From assembly GCA_003833135.1 (NCBI GenBank), contig QZLH01001231.1, positions 7,253 through 38,180 on the forward strand: a stretch of DNA of 30,928 bases, given 5' to 3'. Below are positions 20,821 through 29,400 of this stretch, one piece after another. Numbering within the stretch: position 1 is the first letter of the stretch; each line of letters begins with the position of its first letter. The position numbers and the translations under genes are program-made. The stretch is from Oehlia diaphana. Lineage: Eukaryota > Glomeromycota > Glomeromycetes > Glomerales > Glomeraceae. The notes under the pieces are model-generated. The model ran no database searches and was not told the origin of the DNA. It saw only the letters and a list, made by a program, of their open reading frames with translations.

Positions 20821-20905
20821 TTAGGGTTAGTGTTATTAGGGCTAGGGTTAGAGTTAGGGTTAAGTTAGGGTTAGGGTTAGGGTTAGGGTTAGGTACGGGT
20901 TAGGA
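20821..20905 (+). repeat. Variant telomeric tract between unit A and the retroelement
   Basis: TTAGGG repeats with variants (TTAGTGTTATTAGGG, GGGCTAGGG, TTAGAGTTAGGG, GGTACGGGTTAGG). The opening GTTAGTGTTATTAGGG is shared with the corresponding junction after copy D, so the two junctions derive from one event or from an element that carries this tract. Confidence 0.9.
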
Positions 20906-20910
20906 CCCCC

Positions 20911-20953
20911 TCCGGAGCTTATGTCCATCATCAGGGGTGACATAAGCTCCGGA
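20911..20953 (-). other. Perfect 15-bp hairpin in the retroelement 3' end
   Basis: TCCGGAGCTTATGTC pairs with GACATAAGCTCCGGA around a 13-nt loop. On the sense (minus) strand the loop reads ACCCCTGATGATG. It lies about 130 nt beyond the stop codon and just before the telomeric repeats. It is conserved without change in body 2 (30521-30563). It could be an RNA recognition or processing element for the reverse transcriptase. Confidence 0.7.
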
Positions 20954-21084
20954 CCCTACATTAGTTATTTGGAAAGTCTATATGCATGGAGGGAAACTGA
21001 CATCAGACTATTAAACGATCAATCAGCCTAGGACACTTGGGAAAAGTTCCGTTAAAGCGGCTACCGATGAAAGTTTTGCTGAAG

Positions 21085-24000
21085 TCAGACCGAATTGGGT
21101 TGATACCCACTAAGGTTTTTCTTAGACTGATTCATAACACTTATAATAGTTTTACCTTGAGAAACGACAGGGACCAACCTTCGTTCAGAAATCTCTAAGG
21201 TGTTAACCAAAGAATCCACAACGTGGATTGCAGATGTTAAAAGCGGACGCGACCCAGAATTGCGAACCGCAATGTAACTATTATTACCCTTTTCTACACT
21301 AGCATTTTTTCTAGTTTTATGTGGTTTCGCACCGGCCAGGAGTTCGTTTCTATCGCCATAATAATTTAACGAACAGAATCTTTCGATTAAGTCCTGAGAG
21401 TATTTTCGTCTGAGTAAGAATTTCTTGAAGTCCAAGAGACTTCGTTCATACGATACAGACGTCGACGAATTACGAATTAGTCGAATATTTTCCCCTTGTA
21501 TCCAGTTATAAACGTAATGGAAAGGATAAAAGGTAGAGGGGTCGGTATAGATATGGAGGTTGGTGGGCTTATCGTAAACACTTAAGCGTAGCACCTTATT
21601 TCGCTCCAATCTGTTGTCAATACCAATCTCAATTTTAAGGTCTAAATATTCAACGTATTGCCCTGGGTTGTGAGCAGTTCCGGTCCGCTCAAATGTAATA
21701 GAGTCATCGGAGAATTGGGTGAGCATACCACAAAAACGTGACATACGCTCCTCCATCCGGAACTTAGCAAGATCATTAGGAATAGGAGAATTAAAACTTG
21801 AATGAAAGAAAAGTATATCATCCAAGTACCTATAATAATGAATGTTCTTGGTACGCATAGATGGGATAACTGTATCTTCCAGTTGAGCCATGTATAGGTT
21901 AGCAAGAACAGGTGACAATGGTGAGCCCATAGGTAAACCACGTTTTTGTTTATAAACGCGGCCTCCGAAACCTACGTACGAGGTGTGAAAGACAAATTCT
22001 ATAAGCACCATAGTGGAACGCCAGTATGGTTCGTTTTTATCAGTCCACCAACCATAGTCCTTAGCAAGCACTTCGATTCTGCGGAGACACTCCTCCTGGC
22101 CGATAGAGTTGTACATATCGGACACATCGAACGAAGCTAAGACAAAGTCATAAGACATAAGACCATCTAATTCCCGAACAAGTTCGGTACTGTTAGTTAA
22201 CACATGATCAAAAATTTTTACATAGTCGCCCAAACGTCTAACGACTTCCAAAGCAGCTTTGACATTGATCCACTCCACCACCGGAGTAATAACTCGGAGT
22301 TTATAAGGTGATTTGTGGAGTTTAATAAGACCATAAGCTTGAGGTAAATTTTCCGCATGTGGGTCAATAAGTGCGCTAGTAAGTTCATACGAAGTGGTAA
22401 AAGCGCAGTATTTACGTAAGGAGGACTGGAGCCATGCCGAAGCGTGCAACTCCTTCACGTCGAAACGATCGGAAGCTACCAACTCAAACACGTCAGTCCT
22501 ATTAAAATGTTTTAGCATGTTATCAATATACCAAGATTTATCAATAATCGTTAAACCTAAGTTTTTATCAGCGAGAATGCACATAAGCTCATTATCGTTC
22601 AAAAAATTGAAAACATTTTGCACAAGTTTATTTTGTTTAACAGCTTGTTTAAAATTTGATTTAGAAGCAACAACTTTATTAAAATAGTTTGGATCATTTA
22701 TCATTACAGATTGAACCGCATCCATAATATTATTTAAACTATTATTATTATTATTAAAGCTATCACTATTTCTTATTATTTCTTTTGCTTGGTGTGCGAT
22801 CCCTGACCAGTTTTTCCGTCTGGTCTGTAAAGAGGGAGAAGAAATAATTTGGAAATTAGCTCCTAAATTCAGAGTGCTAAAAACATACGAAGGAATGGAG
22901 ATATTTCGTTGGGTTGCAACGTTCACAAATACCTTTTGTTTTTGTTTTTGTTTTTGGGATTCCCGCCCGCTTTTTTCTTCTGCGGTTGGGAGGACTTCGG
23001 TCCTTGTTTTTTGGGACCTTTGGGCTGACCGGCGGGCTTCTTTCCGCTTTTTTTGCCCTTTTCCTTCGATTTCCCCTTTGTTTTGTTGCCTTTGGGAGGT
23101 TGAGATCCCTTCGTCTTTTTTGTAGCCTTGGAAGCTTGTTCCGAGGCGGGACGTTTCTTGGGGTTGAGTGTGATTAACTTCCGAGCCGGCTGATGCTGCG
23201 ACTGGAGGTTGAGAGGCTTGGGAGGAACCTATGTTACATTTGATAATAGCCAAATCAATAACAGAGATAAAAGATTCATCCAACGGAACTTTATTTTTAC
23301 TCACCTTAGGCGCGGGTGATTGTTTAAGTTTCGTAAGTTCGTTCTCCAACCAATCCAAATTATATTTGATGTTGGAGGCCCATTTTTCCCGGAGGCTATC
23401 CTTTTCTTCCTCACTAAGGTCCGGGCTTGCTATCGCATGTTCTAAGGCGGTATTTAACTCTGTGCGGAGTTGGGGGCCCACATTAGATAGCTGGTCCTTG
23501 ATTGCAGTGATCTGTTCGTCAAGGTCCTTTGCTAAAATATCCATGGTGGCTGAGGCTACTTTCGCATCCAAAGCTTTCCGGTTCTCCTCGAATATTTTAA
23601 TTTCGGCATTATCTGCTGAAACGAGGCGATACTGGTAGTATTTTTTAGCGGCGGCGAGGTTATTATTATTTTTTACCTCTGCGACTTTAACAAGTCGAGC
23701 TCTGAGACGGGCGAGCTTTTGCAATAAATTCCGAGCACAAGATTTCATCGCTTTAGTATTTGGAAGGAGCTCCAATCCTTTTTGTTTAGGAGTAGCGACG
23801 GGACGGGCGGGGCGGGAGCCTATTTCCATTGTAGTTTCTTCCGCAAAGTCAAGGTGCATAGGACCTTGATCATGTAAGCGTTGTAAAGAACTAGAACGGG
23901 AGCGACCACGATTTTGTGTAAGCCTTTTTTCTAAGGCTGTAACAGTTTCCATCGAGGTAGCATAAAAGCCTTGCATTTCGTTATATGCAGTTTGGCTGGC

Positions 24001-24156
24001 GGCAAGTTCATTGCGTAGACGAGTGACCTCGTTTGCGGCAAAGACTTGTACATCTGGAGTAGCTTGTCCAGAGGCTAGCGCCTGGAACGCCTGGTGGAGA
24101 GTATTGCTAGTTTCAACGGGGGGAGGGGGGTTCGATCCTTCGCCTTGTTGAGACAT
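21085..24156 (-). CDS. Penelope-like reverse transcriptase, no GIY-YIG endonuclease
   Basis: 1023 aa, starting at ATG 24156-24154, uninterrupted. Residues 1-300 are mostly helical and coiled-coil-like (LRNELAASQTAYNEM; ENRKALDAKV). Residues 355-410 are Lys/Arg/Gln-rich (KGQKKRKEARRSAQR), a possible nuclear or RNA-binding region. The RT core follows: LADKNLGLTIIDKSWY (528-543), KLHKSPYKLRVITPV (612-626), ASFDVSDMYNSI with catalytic Asp677, RGLPMGSPLSPVLANLY (739-755), YRYLDDILFF with Asp779/Asp780, and EYLDLKIEI. The thumb-like KPTNLHIYTDPSTFYPFH (863-880) is typical of Penelope-like RTs, relatives of telomerase. No GIY-YIG motif is visible at either end; the last 90 residues are unremarkable. 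It would copy the element RNA, probably from a telomeric 3' end. An intact frame in a region of decayed repeats suggests recent activity. Confidence 0.92.
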   Translation of the reverse strand: MSQQGEGSNPPPPVETSNTLHQAFQALASGQATPDVQVFAANEVTRLRNELAASQTAYNEMQGFYATSMETVTALEKRLTQNRGRSRSSSLQRLHDQGPMHLDFAEETTMEIGSRPARPVATPKQKGLELLPNTKAMKSCARNLLQKLARLRARLVKVAEVKNNNNLAAAKKYYQYRLVSADNAEIKIFEENRKALDAKVASATMDILAKDLDEQITAIKDQLSNVGPQLRTELNTALEHAIASPDLSEEEKDSLREKWASNIKYNLDWLENELTKLKQSPAPKVSKNKVPLDESFISVIDLAIIKCNIGSSQASQPPVAASAGSEVNHTQPQETSRLGTSFQGYKKDEGISTSQRQQNKGEIEGKGQKKRKEARRSAQRSQKTRTEVLPTAEEKSGRESQKQKQKQKVFVNVATQRNISIPSYVFSTLNLGANFQIISSPSLQTRRKNWSGIAHQAKEIIRNSDSFNNNNNSLNNIMDAVQSVMINDPNYFNKVVASKSNFKQAVKQNKLVQNVFNFLNDNELMCILADKNLGLTIIDKSWYIDNMLKHFNRTDVFELVASDRFDVKELHASAWLQSSLRKYCAFTTSYELTSALIDPHAENLPQAYGLIKLHKSPYKLRVITPVVEWINVKAALEVVRRLGDYVKIFDHVLTNSTELVRELDGLMSYDFVLASFDVSDMYNSIGQEECLRRIEVLAKDYGWWTDKNEPYWRSTMVLIEFVFHTSYVGFGGRVYKQKRGLPMGSPLSPVLANLYMAQLEDTVIPSMRTKNIHYYRYLDDILFFHSSFNSPIPNDLAKFRMEERMSRFCGMLTQFSDDSITFERTGTAHNPGQYVEYLDLKIEIGIDNRLERNKVLRLSVYDKPTNLHIYTDPSTFYPFHYVYNWIQGENIRLIRNSSTSVSYERSLLDFKKFLLRRKYSQDLIERFCSLNYYGDRNELLAGAKPHKTRKNASVEKGNNSYIAVRNSGSRPLLTSAIHVVDSLVNTLEISERRLVPVVSQGKTIISVMNQSKKNLSGYQPNSV

Positions 24157-24180
24157 TGTGATTATAAGATTTTGGGTTAG

Positions 24181-25193
24181 GGTTTATATTAGTATTAGGT
24201 GATTTGTAAAATTTACTGAATGTAAAAATGCAAAAAATAAACAGAATTTGAACAAGCGACGTCGTTCGGCCAACTTCTGTGAACTACTGGACGTCCAAGT
24301 TCTCGTTCTTCCTTTTATAATTGCGACAAATCTATGTAGCTTATAATTTTGAATCTTTTCCAAATAAAACCCAAAGTCCTTACATGTGGACTTTATTGCC
24401 AAGCACAAAAAATCGTATGATTTCTAAATGTGGCACGCCTTTCATTGTATGAATGAAAATACATGCAAAAGTTAATTTAACTTTCCGAAATTTTATGAAA
24501 TGCAAAGCCGAGCCTAGACCTATCAAAGGAACTAAACGCCGAACATTACGTTAAGGAAAATTCCAATGGAAACTATTAACTTAACTTGGAAGTATTAAAA
24601 ATACTTTGAAACTTTAACCCCTTAAACTTTTATAGTAGAATGAAACTTGGCGTCGCTTGTGGCATGACACGCGGTTTCACTTAATTAATGTAATTAATAC
24701 TAAAAAGTGAAAATGGATGGATCGACTGGAAGCGCGGCAAATCCAATTTATAATGACTAAATATTTATTTGAAATCGGTATAATATTTATCTGAAATCAT
24801 GTGAGTTGTGGCGAAGTTGCAGTTTAGTTGCGTCAAAACTGCACCATGCAGATCATTTATGTCAACATCAAATGACTGTCTCACCCTGGGTGGGGAAGAT
24901 CATTTGATAATTGTCATGTGATTTAAGTAATCTAATGTAAGATAGACAGCCATGTGTAAAAAGTCACGTGACTGGCTATTTACATAACACAATCCCATAT
25001 TGCGCCACAATTTTTTTTGGGCCGGTTAGGGTTAGGATTTACTGTGCTCTTGGCCAAATTTTTATCCTTATGCTTGATCATGTGATCACGTGGATAAACT
25101 TTTAATTGGCTAAACTTAGGGTTAGACACGTGACAGGGCGGAAAAACGTCTGATTGGTCTACTTACTTAGGGTTAAAATTTACGCGTTTAGGG
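24181..25193 (-). repeat. 1-kb telomere-linked unit, copy B (upstream of the RT)
   Basis: In the sense direction this unit leads straight into the RT start through CCCTAACCCAAAATC and a 16-nt spacer, so it should hold the promoter and 5' leader. Its first half (to about 24720) is nearly identical to copy A. Its second half carries dozens of C-to-T and G-to-A differences from A (for example CACGTGAGCTGCGG becomes CATGTGAGTTGTGG). It joins copy C through a single TTTAGGG. Confidence 0.85.
24184..24408 (-). other. ATG-less open frame ahead of the RT, same frame
   Basis: An open frame of about 75 codons (CKDFGFYLEKIQNYK, then GRTRTWTSSSSQKLAE) ends at TAA 24186-24184, only 27 nt before the RT ATG and in the same reading frame. 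It starts at TTG, not ATG. It is identical in copy A, has two amino-acid changes in D and is broken in C. It could be a leader exon or read-through segment, or simply conserved because the whole unit is young. I do not call it a gene. Confidence 0.25.
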
Positions 25194-26430
25194 TTTATAT
25201 TAGTTTTAGGTGATTTGTAAAATTTACTGATGTAAAAATGCAAAAAATAAACAGAATTTGAACAAGCGACGTTGTTCGGCCAACTTCTGTGAACTACTAG
25301 ACGTCCAAGTTCTCGTTCTTTCTTTTATATTGCGATAAATCTATGTAGCTTATAATTTTAAATCTTTTCCAAATTAAATCCAAAGTCCTTATATGTGGGC
25401 TTTATTGCCAAGCACAAAAAATCGTATAATTTCTAAATGTGGCACGCCTTTCATTGTATGAATGAAAATACATGCAAAAGTTAATTTAACTTTCTGAAAT
25501 ATTATGAAATGCAAAGCTGAGCCTAGAGGTAGGCTCCGGTGAAAAACGTCAATACGGTCATCCGGTCAAATCACGTGATTTTTGCCGATCATTTCCTTTT
25601 TTGGGTCAAATGTTACACAAATTTCCAAAAGCGGAATTTCTGTTTTTAGAAAAAATATTTTTTTAACGGGTGGGTATTGTCCAAAAAGGAAATGATCTGC
25701 ATATCCGTGATCGACATCACGTGATCGGATAAAATGACGGATTGAACGGATGACCGGAGCCTACCTCTAGCTGAGCCTAGACCTATCAAAGGAACTAAAC
25801 GCCGAACATTACGCCAAGGAAAATTTTAATAGAAACTATTAACTTAACTTGGAAGTATTAAAAATACTTTGAAATTTTTAACTCCTTAAACTTTTATAGT
25901 AGAATGAAATTTGGTGTTACTTGTGACATGATACACGGTTTCATTTAATTAATGTAATTAATACTAAAAAGTGAAAAAGAATAGATCGACTGGAAGCGTG
26001 GTAAATCCAATTTGTAATAGCTAAATATTTATCCGAAATCAGGGTAATATTTATTTAAAATTACGTGAGCGGTGGTGAAGCCGCAGTTTAGTTGTGTCGA
26101 AACTGCACCATGCAGATCATTTGCGTTAATATCAACTGACTGTTTCACCCTGGGTGGAGAGAGATTATTTGACAATTGTCACATGATTTGAGTAATCTAA
26201 TGTAAAACAGTTAGCTACGTGCAAAAAGTCATGTGATTGGCCTTTTACATAACACAACTTTATACTGTGCTATAATTTTTTTGGGACAGTTAGGGCTAGT
26301 ATTTACTGTGTTTTCGGCCAAATTTTTATCACTATGTTTGATCACGTGACTGTGTGGATAAATTCTTGATTGGCTAAACTTAGGGTTAGAGCACGTGACA
26401 GAGTGAAAAATATCTGATTGGTCCACCTAC
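25194..26430 (-). repeat. 1-kb telomere-linked unit, copy C, decayed and interrupted
   Basis: Full-length relative of copy A, about 990 bp after removing the 246-bp insertion at 25524-25769 plus its duplicated 8 bases. It carries small deletions (for example ACTGATGT for ACTGAATGT, and TTATATTGCG for TTATAATTGCG) that break the open frame seen in A, B and D, and many transition changes. It ends in a telomeric tract. Confidence 0.85.
25524..25769. mobile_element. Complete 246-bp hAT-type MITE inserted in copy C
   Basis: Terminal inverted repeats TAGAGGTAGGCTCCGGT and ACCGGAGCCTACCTCTA are perfect. The perfect 8-bp duplication GCTGAGCC (25516-25523 and 25770-25777) matches the uninterrupted GCCGAGCC site in copies A, B and D apart from one transition. 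No ORF. The same family ends at position 112 and a related one at 26700. Confidence 0.93.
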
Positions 26431-26529
26431 TTAGGGTTAGGGTTAGGGTTAGGGTTAGGGTTAGGGTTAGGGTTAGGGTTAGGGTTAGGGTTAGGGTTAG
26501 GGTTAGGGTTAGGGTTAGGGTTAGGGTTA
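26431..26529 (+). repeat. Telomeric tract (TTAGGG)n ending at a single N
   Basis: About 16 perfect TTAGGG units, then one N at 26530 and an abrupt change to unrelated sequence. The single N in a long simple repeat looks like an uncertain assembly join, so array length and the link to the right-hand sequence are not secure. Confidence 0.95.
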
Positions 26530-26530
26530 N

Positions 26531-26700
26531 TATCTGATCAATCCGGTCAATCCGGTCATCCGTGTAACATCCGATCAATCCGATGTTATCCAACGGATCC
26601 ATCCGGATTATCCGCAATCCGTTCATTCTTAATCTGGATGATCCGTTTTTTGATCGGATCGGATGATGGATTGAACGGATTTCACCGGAGCACACCTCTA
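26531..26700. repeat. Right part of a MITE related to 25524
   Basis: Rich in variants of ATCCGGTCAATCC and ATCGGATCGGATGATGGA, ending TTCACCGGAGCACACCTCTA, close to the right terminal repeat of the 25524 element. The left end is missing at the N. Its last bases supply the stop codon of the neighbouring ORF fragment, so it cut into the older element to its right. Confidence 0.65.
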
Positions 26701-26946
26701 ATCTGGGCCGATAACAGTATTATAAGACTGACTACCTAGATCTTTACATGTAGTTATTAAATTAGTCTCCTTTTTCCGTCCAGTAAAATTGAATAAATCT
26801 CCAGACTTCTCTATTCTGAGTTGATTCTCTGGTGTTAATCCTTTTAAGAATGCCCGTCTTCTTACCAACTTCCGTATATCAGATTGATCAACTTTTGCTA
26901 TATTGCTTATAGTTCGCATTATAGATATGTTAATATATTCTAGCAA
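26698..26946 (-). pseudogene. ORF fragment of the decayed recombinase element
   Basis: An 82-codon open frame (first ATG at 26919) reads VDQSDIRKLVRRRAFLKGLT and ENQLRIEKSGDLFNFTGRK, basic and probably helical. Its stop lies in the MITE end, so the natural C-terminus is lost. It may be the 3' continuation of the Ser-rich pseudogene upstream, with stops in between. Function unknown. Confidence 0.4.
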
Positions 26947-27101
26947 AGAAAAAATAAGGTTATCTCTGGCAGAAGTTGTTCTAGTAAATTAACTGTATGT
27001 ATTTTATATAGTTAGAATATCTTTCAATCAGAAAAAATCTTCTGAATGGATGATATGCATTCTTCTTCTAAAACTTCCCTTTGGCGCTTCCTGATCTGTT
27101 T

Positions 27102-27396
27102 CTAAATCCTTTGATGCTTAATCATCTTTACTATTTCATTAATATCAGAATTAGATGAACCAGATTTGGATGAGCTAGTCTCGGATGAGAAACTAAATTC
27201 AGATGAACTACCAGATGACGAACTAGATTCAGATGAACTAGTCTCAGATGATGAGCCAGACTCAGATGAGTTTGATTCAGACGAACTAGTCTTAGGTAAA
27301 GTAGACTTGGACAGAATATTGGTTAAGGCCGTCAGATGCTTTACCCTGAATGCCTTGTTTTTTTTGAACAACTCCAACCGGTTGGTTACTTTCCAT
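27102..27396 (-). pseudogene. Ser/Glu-rich protein fragment
   Basis: Starts at ATG 27396 with MESNQPVGVVQK. A frame change at an A-homopolymer then leads to FRVKHLTALTNILSKSTLPK and a Ser/Glu repeat region (SSSESNSSESGSSSETSSSE) followed by SDINEIVKMIKHQRI. After that stop the same frame continues with KQIRKRQREVLEEECIS, so the stop is probably a mutation. The Ser-rich part is low complexity. Likely an accessory gene of the recombinase element or a captured host fragment. Confidence 0.4.
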
Positions 27397-27509
27397 TTTG
27401 ATTATTTATTTATTAAACTTAATATCTTTGACCTAAAAAATATGCAAAGTGACTGACTCGGCCCACTTCAAATTACAATCTGCTTAACCTTTCTCGGTCG
27501 TGCCTTCCT

Positions 27510-27881
27510 TCATTGCTTATGAGGGATATCCTCGCTCTTTCTTAACACAGCGCCTCTTGACTCTTTTTTACCAATAAGCGAGGGAACTATTTCATGAATT
27601 AAGTTGACCACAGTTTTCCTATCCACACATTCATCCAGATCTTCTACTACATATTCGTCCAGATCTTTTAATTCATCTTCTAAGGATCCTACATTTCTTT
27701 CCAGTCTTTTTACCAACTTTTTATATTCGGAATAGTAGTTATCCATTTTTTCATCCAGTGCTCCCATCTTTTCAGAAAGTGCACTATCCATATCTGCAAT
27801 CCGCTTAGCAATTTTCTCATATCTGAATACTTTCTGCTCAATGGATGCACTATCGGATGAGTGGTTTTGGTCGGTTACCAT
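27510..27881 (-). CDS. Small coiled-coil protein, function unknown
   Basis: 123 aa with ATG at 27881-27879 and no breaks. A heptad-rich middle (KIAKRIADMDSALSEKMG, YYSEYKKLVKRLERN) is followed by an acidic segment (LEDELKDLDEYVVEDLDE) and a short basic tail (GKKESRGAVLRKSED). No membrane segment or catalytic motif. It lies about 130 bp downstream of the broken recombinase gene on the same strand and next to the Ser-rich fragment, so it may be an accessory ORF of the same mobile element. It is the only one of that group that still reads through. Confidence 0.5.
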   Translation of the reverse strand: MVTDQNHSSDSASIEQKVFRYEKIAKRIADMDSALSEKMGALDEKMDNYYSEYKKLVKRLERNVGSLEDELKDLDEYVVEDLDECVDRKTVVNLIHEIVPSLIGKKESRGAVLRKSEDIPHKQ

Positions 27882-28011
27882 TTTTACGATATTTTATATA
27901 TGCTATACAGTATCTTGTCTAGGTGAAAAAATAAAATTAATAAATGATACCAGGGTTACCGAAGGTAACGCTCTCCCGATTCTAATCATCTAACCCGTTT
28001 ACAGTATGTGA

Positions 28012-29162
28012 TTAGTTTTCGTCAAAGAACTTGAATACTTTTGCCTGATCATAAGGTATCCCACGGGGCCTGTAATTGACTATAGTATAGTTTTTTGCAG
28101 AGGAGACATGGTTGTCTGCACTATGGCGAAGTGCTTCACTAGCGATAGTCATAGCCTCTGATAAATTCTTTGAACTACAGTATATGATACAACTGCAAAT
28201 ACCACCCCTAATTTGCGCAAAGAACTAAGAAGTAGCGGTTTACCTATTTCAGGGAGAAATTCATCCTTTTTTAGAAATGTATTGAACTATGATACGCCTA
28301 GCTTTCCTGGGTCTCGTAACTATCTGGAAGAAATTGCTTCCTGAATCCATATAAGCAATTGCTTCGCCCGTTTCTCATTCTTCTCTAGTGATCTAAATAC
28401 TCGAGGAATGTCTTGTTGATCTTAATTTTTTCCATACTCAGTTACGTTTCTATTGAATATGTGCAAGTCTTTAATTTCGTCAGGGCGAATACAAAGTATT
28501 ATCATTACATCGGCTAGGGCTTATTTATCAGATATATTTGACACAACATATGAATCCAGTCTTTTCTTAACCGATTCTAATGAGAAGTGGTCTGGATAAT
28601 AGATCCTTCATTCTCACATAACAATCTATTCTCCTTTTGAATTTTATTAGCTGAACAAGTTATATCTAGAATAAATGTAGCTGAGATAATTTTTTTTGAG
28701 GCTCTGAGGGCTTTCAGTTCTTTTTGAAGTCTAGTGAGGCGTGATAGGCCAGCGCTGGCATTAGAGGCCGGCCGTTTCAGATAAGGCCTTGGCTATAACT
28801 TCTACTGCTTTTTCACTAATATTATCTCAGATAATACGCTCGGCCAAATCTCTAATAGTCTCTTTCAGTGAAATTTGACATACATTCACTGTCCCCTCTT
28901 CTAGTTCTACTTTCTGAGTGGTATCAGGAGTATTGGATACGGCTCCTTCTTTTTTCCGACCAGCTATCTGCTTAAAAATTAATGCAAATACCTGTTTTTC
29001 GCTAAAGTTGTATCCTTTCTTAAGACGACGTCGTGCCTGATTCCTCTTAGTTTTATCTGTCAAAAGGATGTCTAATGTCAGTGCGGGTTGACTGAGCTCT
29101 TCGATACTCATCTCATTATTGAGCTCGTTTTCTGTTACATATCTAGTAGTGATGTCAGCCAT
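28012..29162 (-). pseudogene. Tyrosine-recombinase-like (Crypton-type?) gene, decayed
   Basis: Starts at ATG 29162 (MADITTRYVTENELNNEMS), with a basic N-terminal part (KRNQARRRLKKGYNFSEKQV). After shifts and stops the catalytic half follows: SVKKRLDSYVVSNISDK, ALADVMIILCIRPDEIKDLH (the Arg of box I), DIPRVFRSLEKNEKRAKQLL, SSLRKLGVVFAVVSYT, and NLSEAMTIASEALRHSADNH with NHVSSAKNYTIVNY, whose Tyr is the candidate nucleophile. The LRHS-to-NY spacing fits box II of tyrosine recombinases. Four in-frame stops (after ISDK, YGKN, AISSR and LGVS) and at least two frameshifts inactivate it. Assignment is by motif reading only; Crypton-type is the best guess because no reverse transcriptase accompanies it. 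Confidence 0.55.
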
Positions 29163-29400
29163 GTTATTATTTGGTAATATGTAAGATATTTGGTTATACC
29201 TAGGTTGTTTAGTATATACTATGCGGAGAAAGTTCAATTTGAAAAATTCCCTCAGAGCTATACTTCTTCAAAAAGGGAAAATAACAGAAATGGCTCTTGA
29301 CTAGGAGTAAAAAAAAATGATATAGCTTATGCTCTGCCATTAAGGCGCTTTCCAGACTGGCATAATATATTTTTAAATATCTATAATAAAAATGAAGATA

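Larger units (their letters stand above)
20906..24176 (-). mobile_element. Endonuclease-deficient Penelope-like retroelement, body 1
   Basis: The sense strand is minus: a short leader (24176-24157), the ORF at 24156-21085, a 3' untranslated part with a perfect hairpin at 20953-20911, then GGGGGTCC directly joined to CCTAACCC repeats. Ending in the complement of the telomeric G strand is the known feature of Athena and Coprina elements, thought to let the RNA anneal to a telomeric overhang that primes reverse transcription. The element is flanked by 1-kb units A and B, making a pLTR-body-pLTR layout. It is far richer in GC than the left two-thirds of the window. Confidence 0.85.
26701..29400 (-). 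mobile_element. Decayed tyrosine-recombinase element with accessory ORFs
   Basis: All coding remnants in this 2.7-kb block are on the minus strand in the order recombinase, coiled-coil protein, Ser-rich protein, basic fragment. It is bounded by a MITE end on the left and by unit D on the right, where telomere-linked sequence begins abruptly at 29401. No terminal inverted repeats were found, which fits Crypton-type elements but is weak evidence. Confidence 0.4.

Noticed and set aside
20906..20960. Hammerhead ribozyme in the retroelement 3' hairpin
   Set aside because: CTGATGA is present on the sense strand, but no GAAA and no matching third stem follow within a plausible distance; the perfect stem alone does not make the fold.
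22874..23638. Plus-strand ORFs of 83, 87 and 135 codons inside the RT gene
   Set aside because: Antisense shadows of the long RT frame, low-complexity Phe/Leu/Ser content, no family resemblance.
21085..24156. GIY-YIG endonuclease domain in the RT protein
   Set aside because: Neither the N-terminal 400 nor the C-terminal 150 residues show GIY-YIG or its conserved Arg/Glu context; both ends look coiled-coil, basic or unremarkable.
26342..26695. 117-aa ORF with Leu-Thr repeats
   Set aside because: Translation of CCCTAA repeats plus MITE sequence.
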